This document shows positions 31,267 through 42,383 of a stretch of 64,000 nucleotides of DNA, in pieces (positions within the stretch are counted from its first letter, which is position 1; each line of letters opens with the position of its first letter). The DNA comes from Sesamum alatum. Lineage: Eukaryota > Streptophyta > Magnoliopsida > Lamiales > Pedaliaceae. The translations under genes were made by a program, and so were the position numbers. The DNA is taken from positions 13,257,264 to 13,321,263 of the forward strand of contig JACGWO010000005.1 of NCBI GenBank assembly GCA_034509735.1, given 5' to 3'. The notes beneath the pieces are model-generated. The model had not been told where the DNA came from, did not search any database, and saw only the letters and a list, made by a program, of their open reading frames with translations.

Positions 31267-33459
31267 TGTTAGAATAGGTGACCAGAAAGCCAATTGGATT
31301 GGCAGTTTTGGGAACTATTCGTTAATCTTTATTAGTACAATATTATCCTGATGAATAGAGTAAGTATTCATCACTGGCACTGTGTTTGTTATGCTTACTA
31401 CTAACGTTGAATGACGTTTCAGCGTCACAACAAATGCCCACAGCCAATTGGATAACCCATATAGTTGGGCCGCGCATTGGATGGCGGCTGCGAAACCAAC
31501 TTCTGAGGGTTGGTCTAAAACATTCCAAGTCGAGGACCTCAAGACTGGGCATCGAGTGTCCTATTGAGACTTGCACTAAGTATTGCATTCACTGGGTGAG
31601 TGCCGAGTTTCATCGGCGACAGACGAAAGTCGTCTTTGCAATCTTAGTGGGTTAGCTGACGAGGTGGTCGACTGACTGAAGTGACTCGTGGGAATCATCA
31701 TGGAAGCCTTGAAGGCTTGGTCGGTAAAAATGGAATTCCCAATTCCAATAGTACAGGATTAGTCCTCGGACTTGAGGAATTAATGCAGTCGCGTGCATAT
31801 GAAGACTGTATCTTGGATTTGGCAAGAGGTGATCTTTCTGTAAGATGGTCATTATAAGCCTTGTCCAGTGCAGTCGGAGTATGTAGCGAGGATGGTGGAT
31901 TCCAAGATAGGATCTGTCCCCTGTCAGTACATGATTGTGATGTCTCTTATGCACTTTGAGATGGTTTAGACTCTGAAAGTCTGTGGCTACAGCAATTGAT
32001 TGAGTAAGAAAGGGTTTCCTACGTCGATCGATAGAGTAAACGCATCTCGGGTATGAAGCATAGTTGCCTAGTCAAGGATGGGAACCGACGTCCAATTCCA
32101 TACCCTAGACTAAGGCTGGGATATGGTCGACAGTAGGACCGTACCCGTACGAAATCGGCGCCTAAATGTTCACGCCAGCATTCACCTAGTCTCTAGTGCC
32201 ATGGACCATTGCTGGACGGCTACCCATGGTCACGGGCTCTTGTTGGACAGGAGCCCAAGTCCAGCTGAGGGTGAACCTAAAGGGTCATACACAAATCACC
32301 GAAGAGGTGCAGGAATTGACTTAGAGTCAATTTCAGAGGATGATAAGTAATTGGATTACTTAAGGGATTGTCCATTGGATGGACGGGCCGATATTGTATG
32401 GGACCCTTGTTTAATCGGTAAATAGGATTTATCGATTAATATAGAAAGTTGAGATGTTGGATCTTTTAATTGGATTAAAAGATCAACGGGAATTATTTAA
32501 ATGGACATTAAATTAAATTGGATTTAATTTTGGGTTCGTCGTAATTGGATTGTGGTAGAACCCGATCCGTTAAATTTTGACCCGATAAATATGTTAATTC
32601 CATTTATAGAATAGGAAGAATTTGGACTTCTTCCCTAAATAAGCATGGCCGAAAATTGCCACCTTGGAGGAGCAAAAATTGGCCATGTTGGATGCTAGGT
32701 GTTAGTTGACTTGTCTCTTTTGGTAAGTGACAAATTAACGCCAATCAATCCCTTCCCTTTTGGTAGGATTTGATCATACCTTAAAAGTTGGTAGGCTTGA
32801 TTGAAGAATTGATGGTGATTGATTGGGATGTATCTAGACATCCTTGGATGAACCTAGACACATTCCAATAATCACATTAATTATGTATATATATGAGTAT
32901 ATACTAACACCTATGCATGATGAATTTCATTATTCATCTTTTTCTAGGAAAAAGATGAACACTCTCTACCCTCTCTCTCTCTCTCTGCTCTCTAAATCCT
33001 CTTTGTTGCTTCATTGATCTAGGATCAATTGAAGAACAAAGTAAGATCAAGAAGGAACACTAATTTGATAGTGTAATCCCTTCTTAAATTTCATCCTCTA
33101 GATCCGTTTTTCTCTAACAAGAAAAATGAGATCTCTCCCAGTGTGGTGTGGACGACTTTAGAGGGTCTCTACGTTGGGACCTCGCGTGGATGAACGTCGG
33201 GAGGAATCAACGCATGTAGCCGATCAAAATACAAAATCGAGAAAGGTATTCCAATTTACATTTATGCTCTCGGTTTCTTCTTTATTCTATAGCCACGAAC
33301 GCTTGTTTATTTTATATGTTTAATTATGTGTTTATACACCGATAGTCCGGGAACGTTCAAGGGTACACCCCTTGAACGCGATTTAAATTCCTTTTATTCT
33401 GCACGTTTTTATCTCCACCGCGCTTCCGCCGCGTTCCCGGGCCGATCAGCTTTTCTTCA
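31267..33459 (+). repeat. 3' LTR of copia element
   Basis: TGTTAGAATAGGTGACC to CAGCTTTTCTTCA, 2,193 bp, closely matching the 5' LTR along its whole length. It contains a 13-bp-scale insertion before its end (CGCGTTCCCGGG region near 33430) relative to the 5' LTR. Confidence 0.92.
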
Positions 33460-33701
33460 GTTTTAACGTCACAACAAATGCTCACAGACCAGTTGGATAA
33501 CCTATGTAGTTGGGCTGCGCATTGGATGGCGGCTATGAAATCAACTTTTGAGGATTGGGCTGAAACATTCCAAGTTGAGGACCTCAAGACTGGGCATCGA
33601 GTGTCCTATTGAGACTTGCACTAAGTATTGCATTCGCTGGGTGAGTGCCGAGTTTCATCGGCAACAGACGAAGGTCGTCTATGCGATTTTAGTGGGTTAG
33701 T
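33460..33701 (+). repeat. Right part of the split plus-strand LTR
   Basis: It continues the LTR interrupted at 23892 and follows the family to TTTTAGTGGGTTAG at about 33701. It then changes abruptly to CACTA-type sequence. The remainder of this LTR is not found. Confidence 0.88.
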
Positions 33702-35044
33702 TGTATATTTTATAACCAAATTTGGAGCGGTTCTTTTATACCCAACTGTTCCTAGAGAAAATGGCTCGAAACAGTTCCTAAGGCAATTCCGACCGTTCCA
33801 AATTTGGTTACTATATTATGTATTTTACCTAATTCTGACAATGTCTCAACATCTGTGAGCCGGATCGACACCATTTTTAAACACATCATAGATGATGAAT
33901 ATGAATTGATATCTAACGGTCTGATTTTCAATCAGCAACCCGGATTTAAGGATGCAACTGTTCTTATTACGATGAATACTTCGATATCTCGATATCCGCA
34001 CACCGAAATTTTTCAAAACTACATGTAATGTATTCTTTTGTGTAGTACAACATATCTAACGGTCTGATTGGATTTTTGACGGTCTGATTATGTCGTGCAG
34101 TATAACAATATAGGATGCTAGTTACATCTGTGAAATACTAACAAACATAAATTGACAAATATACTTCATATTGTGAATATGTGTTTATTTTTTGAAAATT
34201 ACTATATATTTTTAAATTCTTTAAACATCCAATTGTATACGTTTATCCAATCAGATAAGTCTTCGGAATGTGTTTTTCTTAATGTAAATTTATTATCTAA
34301 GATGATAAAAAAAAAAAAAAGAAGTTGCAATACATATAGGAACGGTTCTATATGAAAATAGGAACGGTTACTATGTGCATGTCTGCAAACAACATCATAT
34401 TTGTGTTTAGGAACGGTATTAGTAACACAGGACATATTAAATGACCATTCCTATTTAGGTCAATATCAGTACTAAGTTTTAAAACGACACCGTTTTGGCC
34501 TTTAGGAATGGTATTAGTAACACGGGACATCTTAAATAACCGTTCCTATTTAGGTCAATATCAGTACCAAATCTTAAAATGTCGTCGTTTTAAGCCAGAA
34601 ACGACGTCGTATTTTATATTTGGACTAAACTTAGAAACGGTTTGTACAAGATCTGACCGTTCCAAAATTCTAATATAAATTCAACCCTTGGCCGATTTTC
34701 TCACATTTTCTGTTGTTGCCTCTCCCTTTCACTCTATATCTCTCTCTCTGCCTCCACCTCCTCAGCCACCTCCGCCGCTGCCTCCGTCGATATACACAAG
34801 AGGAAGATGGTAAGAAATTTTATCTTTTAAAAAGTATTCATCATTATTAAATGAAAATTGTAATAACTGTTCCTAATTTATTTTTACAGGAGACGCAGCT
34901 CGATCGGCCAGTCAAGCAGATGGAGTTATTCTCCAAATGCTACAAGAAGAAGGCCGACAGGGCCTGGAGCGGCCCGAGGGCAGCGGAGGTGGTGGTAAGC
35001 TTTGAATTACCTTTTCTAATTTATTTTCTTTTTAATTTTTTGGA

Positions 35045-35045
<1 letters not shown>

Positions 35046-35099
<54 letters not shown>

Positions 35100-35120
35100 T
35101 AATAATAATAATAATAATAA
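35046..35120 (+). repeat. (AAT)n microsatellite
   Basis: About 25 AAT/ATA units with one interruption lie in a putative intron of the Transposase_24-like pseudogene. Confidence 0.95.
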
Positions 35121-35444
35121 TTTACTATTTTGCTAGGAGACGTTCCAGAAGTTGCTGGAGGATCACCAATCTCAGGCCACAGTCGATCCTGGGGATCGTC
35201 CGGCTGAATCAGAGGGCTCGGTGGCGTAGACCGAGCAGGAGTTGTGGCTGGCTGCAGTCTGGGGCAAGAACAAGGGTCGGATATTTGGTCTTGGTTCTGA
35301 GGCCCACGGTCTTAGCTTACCTCGCCATCACCACCGCCACCGCCAGCGTTGAACTTGGAGAATCACATGGTCCAACTGGAGGAGATGATGTTGGATATGA
35401 TGGGTATGATGAAGAACCTGCAGACCAACAACTCCGTTGCTGGC

Positions 35445-37679
35445 TGAAGGACAAGCGGATCCGCCCGGGAGCGTGAGCGGGAGCGAGAAAGCGAGAAAAG
35501 TGCGTAAATTTAAATCAAATTTAAACAAACGAATCCCAAGGGGTGTACCCTTGGGTGCTCAACCGGGCGTTTGATGTAGGATGTGTAAAGATTGGAAACA
35601 TATATTTAAACACATAGGGCATAGATATATACAATAAATCAATCAAAGCATAAGGAGACCGTTACCTTCGATTGTTTAGCGTATGCTCCCGGCTACTTGC
35701 GTTGTTCCTTCTCCGGAATGCTCACGAAATCCAAACGTATGGATTCTTCAAAGGTGATCCACACCACACCGGAAGAAACACACGTTCTTCTTGCTAGAAA
35801 AGAACGGGTTTAAGAAGGAAGCGGTTTAAGAGAAGAACACTATGAATTAGTGCTCTCTTAAACTTACTTTGTTCTTCTTCTTGATTCAAAATCAAGTGAA
35901 GAACACAAGTGTGAGAGAGGGAGAGAGGCCGAGAGTTGAGAGAGAGAGTAGAGGGGATCCGAAAATTGTCTTCTCTTTTTCCTAGAAAAAGATGAATAAT
36001 AAATCATTTATGCTTGGTGTAGTATATTCTAATATATATACATAATTAATGTGATTATTGGAATGTATCTAGGTTCATCGAAGGATGTCTAGATTCATTC
36101 CAATCAATCACCATCAATTCTTCAATCAAGCCTACCAAAATTTATGGTATGATCAAATCATACCAAAAGGGAAGAGCTTGATTGGAGTTGATTTGTCTCT
36201 TTCCAAAAGAGATAAGTCAACATACTACCTAGCATGAAACATGGCTGATTTTGCTTCCTCCAAGGGAGCATCTCGGCCATATTTAATTAAGGAAAGAAGT
36301 CCAACTTCTTCCTATTCCAAAATAGGAATTATTTCTCCTCTCAGGTAAAATTTAACGAACCGGGTTTTATCGTAATCCAATTACGACGAACCTAACATTA
36401 AATCCAATTTAATGTCCATTTAAATTATTCCCGTTGATCTTTTAATCCAATTAAAAGATCCAACGTCTCAACGTCTCAACTTTTTCATATATAATCGAAA
36501 ATCCAATTTACCGATTAAACGAAGGCTCGATACAATATCGGCCCGTCCATCCAATGGACTTTCCCTTAAGTAATCCAATTACTTATTTATCCTTCGAGAT
36601 TAACTCCAAGTCAATCTTTTAACCTCCTCGGTGATTTGTGTGTGACCCTTTAGGTTCACCCTCAGCTAGAATTGGGCCCGTGTCCCACAAGGGCCCGTTA
36701 CCATGGGTGGCCGTCTAGCAACGGTCCATGACACTAGAGACTAGGTGAATTGGCGTGAACATTTAGGCGCCGATTCCATACGAGTACGATCCTTCCGTCT
36801 ACCGTCTCCCGGCCTTAGTCTAGGGTATGGAATTAGGCGTCGGTTCCCATCCTTGACTAGGCATCTATGCTTAATACTCGAGACCACGTATGATTCATTG
36901 CATCGACACAGGAAACCATTCCCTGTTCGACCAACCACTGTGGCCACAGCTTTAAACAGCATGAACGTGTCTCCGAGTGCACAGGAGATACCTCTGTCAC
37001 ATACTGACAGGGGACGGATCCTCTTCTTGGAATCCATCGTCCTCGCTACAGATTCCGACTGCACTGGACAAGGCTTATGATGATCATCTTACAGAATGAT
37101 CACCTCTCGCCAGATCCAAGATACAGCCGTCTTGTGCACGCGACTGCCATGATCCCTTAAGTCTTAGGATTACTCCTGTACTATCGGAATCGGGGAAAAC
37201 CAATCATACCGACCAAGCCTCCGAGGCTTCCATATGATGATCCCTTCAAGTCAGTCCAGTCGGCTCGACCCCAGTCGACCAACCCATCAAGATCGTGCAG
37301 GCGTCCCACGCCTGTCGCCGATGAAAGACGACACTCATCCAATGAACACGACTCTTGACGCAAGTCTCAATAGGACTCTCGATGCCCTGTCTCGAGGTCC
37401 TCGACTTGGAACATTTCAGACCCAACTCTTAATCAGTTGGTTTCATGACCACCATCCAATGCCTGGCCCAACTGCACGAGTTGTTATCCATGGTCTATGG
37501 GCTTTGTTGCGATATAAGTAAACACCGTTTTAACAAATGTAAAATGAGCGCAACAAAGTAAGCACCAGAAGTGAGAATACTCATTTTATTCATCACATAA
37601 TAATATTACATTTACATCAAGTTGTCAGATAGGTTACAAATCGCCAAACCTATTGGCTTTCTGGTCACCTATTCTAACA
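35445..37679 (-). mobile_element. Solo copia LTR with TSD CTGGC
   Basis: TGAAGGACAAGCGGATCC at 35445 to CACCTATTCTAACA at 37679 (2,235 bp), bordered by identical CTGGC at 35440-35444 and 37680-37684. Excising it with one TSD copy restores the flanking pseudogene. Confidence 0.95.
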
Positions 37680-38712
37680 CTGGCCCGTCATGGCCTCCTA
37701 CAGACCCCCCCCTCCAGACGATGATGATATGGACCTGGACGAGGGGGATGCGGAGTAGATTTAGGATTTTTTGTTTATATTTTTGTAATTAAATTGAATA
37801 ATATTTTTGTTTAATATAATTTTTATTTTCAGATTATGCATTTTTTGGTATTTAAATAATAATTATATAACCAAATTCAAAAATATTATTAATAATTTAA
37901 TATAAATTTTAATAATAATTATTATTATTATTATAAAAAAGTAATTCATTTATTTAGGAATGGTAATTTAGATGGTCATGGAGTGCATAAAAATCGAGGT
38001 AACCGTTCCAACCTGTTACTGGTTTAATGAGTTGACCGTTCCTATGACCGTATAAAAGAAAATTTCAAATTAGGGGACAACCGTTCCTAAAAGAGTATAA
38101 AAACAAATTCCAAATTAGGGCATGACCGTTCCTCAAATTATTCCAAATTCAATGATTTCGTGGTATGATTTGCGTTCAAAATAGGATACCTAAAATCGGT
38201 CCAATAGCGTATTCCAAAAATAGATTACAAATCCATTCCTAAATTCCTTAGCAAAGAAGGTCTAATTGTGTTTTGAAGACCATTCCTAACTCTATCCCCA
38301 AACTTATAGTGAACTGTTCCAATTTGTATTCCAGAAACAACAAAAATGTATCTCCAGTATATGCGGTCCAGTCCAAACAGTGTTCCAACTACCGTTCCAA
38401 ATTACGCGATTTACGTTTGATGTGACCGTTCCAACTATTAACAAGGTGTTCCAAATACACAAATTATATATTCATATACACAAAGGTAATTAGGAACGAT
38501 ATTCACGTTGTATGCCAAAAATAGTTCCAAGTTAGGAACGGTCAGCGTAGGTCCGTTCCTAATATTTAGGAACGCCGCTCGTTTCAACGAATGGCTTCCC
38601 ATTCCATAACCGTTTCTAATAGCGGCTCAAAAGAATCCAGTGATCTAATTACCATTTCAAACGGAAAAAAACCATTCCTCTATCCGTTGCAAGTCCCGCA
38701 TTTTTTGTAGTG

Positions 38713-39689
38713 AAATAAAATAAAATTATTATTTGTTTAAATATATTTTGATAAATTATATTTATTTATAAAACATACTAATTAAATACCAAAAACCTAT
38801 ACCTTTTAAGTTATATTATTTACTATAATTAATGTTTAAATTTAAACTACCAATATAAGTATTTAAAATAAAACTTTAATAGTTTTTCATTATTTTTAAA
38901 TTTTGGCAAAAATAGTCATCTTTACTTAAACTTTTAAAAAAACTAAAAATATATTTTTTTTGGGGGAGGGGGTGGGGGGTTGTTGTCATCTTCTGAACCA
39001 TCGGCTCCGATCACTCGTCGCCCACCTTGGCAACGACGCTTGGTAGATAGAGGTTGCCCTTCTTCTTTGGCAACTGTCGTCGCCTAGGTTTTGGGCAACG
39101 GGGGCGGGGGCGACGTTGCCCTGGACCTTGGTGATGCCGCTTAGATTGAGTCGTTGCCCCTTCAGGCAAGGACAACTGAATGAGACAACAGCAAGGTCGC
39201 CCCCTTTTGCAGGAGTGACGTCATCGTCGCCTTTGTGTGCTGGGCGACCGACAATGTCGCCCAGACTGTTCTGAGCATCGACCGACATCATTATATTATT
39301 TATATATCTAACTATATATATATACAGATAAAAATGTATAAATATATATATATATATGTATATAATTGCATATATAAATGTATATATCTACAATATAAAA
39401 TATATTTTTAAAATAATTTAAAATTTGCACCGTTCTTTTTAACTATTAAATATCAATAGCTATCATAATAAGGGTATAATGGTCAATCTTATAAAAGTTT
39501 TAACGTTATTAACCCCAATTAACGGAAGGGAAGAGTATGCTTTATTTTAAAAAATATGAGGAGTTTTTTTACCTATAAAATTAAAACAGGGAGATTTTTA
39601 GCTAAAAATTTTAAAACACATAGGGGTTTGATACAATTTATCCTGAGATCAGTTGTAGCAAATCAATCTTGCAAGGCGTAAAAGCATAT
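38713..39689. other. AT-rich DNA with a GC-rich island at 38950-39290
   Basis: The island repeats GTCGCC / GGCGAC and GTTGCC / GGCAAC words on both strands (about 39010-39270). An open frame of 101 codons on the minus strand (38986-39291) is unlike anything I recognise. An (AT)n-rich run follows (39295-39410). At 39455-39650 the sequence resembles a MITE terminus (CACATAGGGGTTTGATACAA), but no partner arm is found. Confidence 0.5.
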
Positions 39690-39699
39690 ATTGTAGTTA

Positions 39700-40126
39700 G
39701 GGTAAATTACATCTACCTCTCCTGAGGTTTGGCATAATTACAAATACCCCCTCATTATTTGAAAAATTACAAATGCCCCCTTGAGGTTTGTAACCGTCTA
39801 ACAAATAACCCATTTCCATTACTTTTTATGGGTAAATTGACCAAAATGCCCTTATGCAATAAATTATTTTTATTTAATTTTTAATATTTTTTTGGACTAC
39901 AACGTGCAGGAAGAGGTTTCTGAAGTTTTTTACACAGAGGAGCAATAATGAAATTTTCCTTGGCCGATTTTTCTACAATTTTAATAAAAAATTCAAGGGC
40001 AAAATGGTCAATTTCAGGCCTCTGGTTAAAAATTACAAACCTCAAGGGGGTATTTGTAATTTTTCAAACAATGAGGGGGTATTTGTAATTATGCCAAACT
40101 ACAGGGGAGGTAGATGTAATTTGCCC
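39700..40126. mobile_element. Foldback MITE with TSD ATTGTAGTTA
   Basis: The left arm GGGTAAATTACATCTACCTC followed by TGAGGTTTGGCATAATTACA is inverted at the right end (TGTAATTATGCCAAAC...GAGGTAGATGTAATTTGCCC, with small differences). Flanks ATTGTAGTTA at 39690-39699 and 40127-40136 are identical. Length 427 bp. The interior is AT-rich and non-coding. The 9-10 bp duplication suggests a MULE-derived family. Confidence 0.9.
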
Positions 40127-40249
40127 ATTGTAGTTAATGTAATAATTAAGTATATAGAAAAGTAGTTATAATTCATATATTATGAATAATAATTATAATT
40201 TTAAATAACATTGTTGAAGAAAGATTTTAGGGCAGAGGTATATATTTTA

Positions 40250-40579
40250 CTTGAGGATAAATTATGTCAAAACTCCATGAAGTTAGGTTTATTTATATCG
40301 GAATTATTCCATAACTTTTGTAAATAACAAATATACTGTAATGTAATTACAAATACATAAACTCCCTGTTTAGGAATAAAATTTTAAAAATACGCCTACT
40401 GAGATAAATTACATCGACATGCTAGGGAATGTTTCTTTAATTAAATATAATCTCAGTGTATTTGTAATTCTGTAAATAACAAAAAGTTTTTATAATTATA
40501 TTCTATTGCAAAGGGCATTAATGTAATTTACCTTTTATTTTATTCTTGAAGCCGAAGAAAATCAAAAGAAAAATGTAAC
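40250..40579. other. AT-rich region, possible degraded MITE
   Basis: GAGGATAAATTATGTCAAAACTCC (about 40252-40275) and GGGCATTAATGTAATTTACC (about 40513-40532) look like opposite ends of a decayed element. The TSD is not identifiable. Confidence 0.3.
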
Positions 40580-41017
40580 CAAATATAAGGGTTAAATATG
40601 GTTACTGTCCCTAAAGTATTCTCCCCATATCAATTACCCCATAAAGTATTAAAACCTTCATAACTCTCTCTAACCTTCTAACTCCTTTTACTTTTTAGTC
40701 TAAAGGGTTCATTTTACCCTTATTAAAAGTTACTTTTTAAATTTCTAGAATACTAAAATCACCCTTTATTGAAGCTCTGTCTAATTCTAATTTCACTTAT
40801 TTATCAAGTTCTTTTTACTTTCGTAATCTTAAAGTACTTGAAGCCATTTTATTTTAATTTCACTTATTTGTCAAACCAAATTTAAAATAGATTTATACAT
40901 GCATATATATTTTATATATTTACTTAAACAAACATACAATTAATAAAATTTAAAGGGTTGATAAGCTAATAAAAAATATACAAATTAACATATATTTATA
41001 ATATATGTTTATATATA

Positions 41018-41875
41018 CAGTAATACCTTTATAAATTAATAAACTCTTTAAAATAATAAAATCTTCCGGTCCCGACTTGGGCCTTTGTAAAAAATCATCA
41101 AATTCGATAAGATAATAAGATAATGATTTTTCAGAAAATCCCTTTATAAATATTAGGTACCATTAAAACTCTAAATTAATAATTCATAAATATTACAATT
41201 ATAAATATTATGGTAATTTGCTAAAATATGAATCTATTGTTACTTGATTTTTCTTAAAATTTAAATCTAATTGGATTTCATCCCTAATTTTGTTAATTGC
41301 AGCCAAGTGTTTCGGTATCGAGTTCTCAACCCACTCTTGTAAATCTTTTTTAGTGCATTTGTGATGGTCTCTCTTATACTCATATAATGCTTTACGCATT
41401 TGATCATTCATGATGCTTTTGCGATGCCTTTTAGATGAGAAGACATGGTTGGGTGTTATGAATTATTTTATTTTCATATTGAGATTTATATAGTATATGT
41501 TTCATTCATCATACATGAATATATTTAATTGGCTATAATAGTTATTTAAGTGCAACAAATTAATGTCAACATGTATATTTAAGTAATTCCAATGAATTGA
41601 TATATTGCTCCATGAATATAATAGTTAATTGTATATAATGAATTGATATTATACATGAATATATTTAATTAATTACAAAGAATTGGTTGATGCATAAATA
41701 TAATCAATGAAACATATATGAATTCATTTATTTTCAATACATATGTACTAAATTTGTTGAATTTAAAAAGTCTCTCTTTTAATTAATAAAATATTAATTT
41801 ATCGATATATTAATATCTCTCTAAATTAATAAAATATCATGATCCCAAGGTTATTAATTTATAAAAATTTTACTG
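41018..41875. mobile_element. Pogo/Emigrant-like element (Tc1/mariner), TA target
   Basis: The ends CAGTAATACCTTTATAAATT and AATTTATAAAAATTTTACTG are near-inverted, with TA on each side (41016-41017, 41876-41877). The terminus resembles the plant Emigrant/Lemi1 TIR (CAGTAAAACCTCTATAAAT). Length 858 bp. It carries a remnant of a transposase on the minus strand (41208-41411). The element is nested inside 40589-42240. Confidence 0.85.
41208..41411 (-). CDS. Short open frame resembling a pogo/CENP-B-type transposase remnant
   Basis: 67 codons. The first half (RKALYEYKRDHHKCTKKDLQ followed by EWVEN) resembles the N-terminal helix-turn-helix of pogo/CENP-B-type transposases. The last part (DEIQLDLNFKKNQVTIDSYF) resembles their extreme C-terminal tail. 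The catalytic DDE centre is missing, so the frame joins two ends of a deleted parent. Upstream codons in another frame (MSSHLKGIAK...) hint that its start was lost to a small indel. Whether it is translated is unknown; it could not transpose itself. Confidence 0.55.
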   Translation of the reverse strand: MNDQMRKALYEYKRDHHKCTKKDLQEWVENSIPKHLAAINKIRDEIQLDLNFKKNQVTIDSYFSKLP

Positions 41876-42336
41876 TATATATATGATAATTATATACATG
41901 TAGTAATTATATGAATATATAAATTTATTTTTAACTTGATTTGACAAATAAGTAAGGTTAAAATATAATGAGCTCCAAATACTTTAGGATTATAAAAATA
42001 AAAAGAGTTCGATGAACAAGTAAAACTAAAGTTATACAAAATTTCAAAAAAAAGTGGTTTTATATTATATAAACCTCTTTAATTCTGTTTTCAAAAATTA
42101 ATTTTTAGTAAGGGTAAAATGGACGTTTCAAACTTTAAAATTAAAGAAGTTAGAAGGACAGCAAATTTTGAAAGATTTTAATTCTTTATCATGTAATTGA
42201 TGTGGGTAGATACATTAGGGATAGAAATTATATTTAACCCCAAATATAATTGACGGTAGAAAGATATTCTTACGGGCCATAAAGCAACTTCCAACATACT
42301 GTCCCATTATTGTCTAGTGCATGCTTACAGGAAATC

Positions 42337-42340
<4 letters not shown>

Positions 42341-42370
<30 letters not shown>

Positions 42371-42383
42371 GAGAGAGAGAGAG
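42341..42383 (+). repeat. (GA)n microsatellite near the 5' end of the RING-CH gene
   Basis: About 20 GA units with a GGGG interruption are followed by CTTTGCTTGCTCGACC. GA/CT tracts are common in plant 5' UTRs, and this one is upstream of the RING-CH coding exons. The transcript start is not seen directly. Confidence 0.85.

Larger units (their letters stand above)
23893..33459 (+). mobile_element. Complete but decayed Ty1/copia element, TSD GTTTC/GTTTT
   Basis: 5' LTR 23893-26072, PBS 26075-26086, leader, gag remnant from 27968, pol remnants to about 31200, PPT 31251-31266, 3' LTR 31267-33459. The two LTRs are 2,180 and 2,193 bp. It sits inside an LTR of its own family with target duplications GTTTC (23888-23892) and GTTTT (33460-33464). 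Total length 9,567 bp. The coding part is far more decayed than the LTRs, so gene conversion or long-term non-autonomous spread is possible; alternatively the master copy was already dead. Confidence 0.93.
34807..37747 (+). pseudogene. Transposase_24 (Ptta/En/Spm)-like C-terminal fragment, split by a solo LTR
   Basis: A start ATG at 34807 is followed by likely introns (34810-34889 and about 34995-35136, both GT...AG). The exons read ETQLDRPVKQMELFSKCYKK, ETFQKLLEDHQSQATVDPGD, then TEQELWLAAVWGKNKGRIFG with LGSEAH. These match the conserved segments of plant Transposase_24 proteins. Stops interrupt the frame (TAG at 35227-35229). The fragment breaks at 35444 for the solo LTR and resumes at 37680, ending in a run of acidic residues (DDDDMDLDEGDAE) and TAG. 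A C-run at 37705-37712 shows a further frame change. It is not functional. Confidence 0.78.
33702..38712. mobile_element. CACTA (En/Spm) element remnant
   Basis: The right end at 38701-38712 reads TTTTTTGTAGTG, the inverse of the CACTACAAAAAA terminus. Many direct and inverted copies of GGAACGGT / ACCGTTCC (33714-34670 and 37960-38690) are the expected subterminal transposase-binding repeats. Between them are a transposon gene fragment (34807-37747) and a nested solo LTR. The left CACTA terminus is missing: the sequence begins at a broken LTR at 33702. Confidence 0.8.
40589..42240. mobile_element. TIR element with 9-bp TSD CAAATATAA
   Basis: It begins GGGTTAAATATGGTTACTGT and ends AATTATATTTAACCC. 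The arms share CCCATATCAATTACCC-type / GTAATTGATGTGGG sequence and more distal blocks (CACTTATTTATCAAGTTCTT / AACTAA-type). CAAATATAA is identical at 40580-40588 and 42241-42249. Length 1,652 bp, including the nested element 41018-41875. There is no transposase of its own; MULE-type by TSD length. Confidence 0.88.

Noticed and set aside
33702..34680. A CACTA left terminus at about 33702
   Set aside because: The sequence there (TTGTATATTTTATAACC) does not begin CACTA and directly abuts a broken LTR; the true terminus is missing.
36741..37080. 107-111 aa overlapping frames on both strands
   Set aside because: They lie wholly within a solo LTR and correspond to similar short frames in every other LTR copy.
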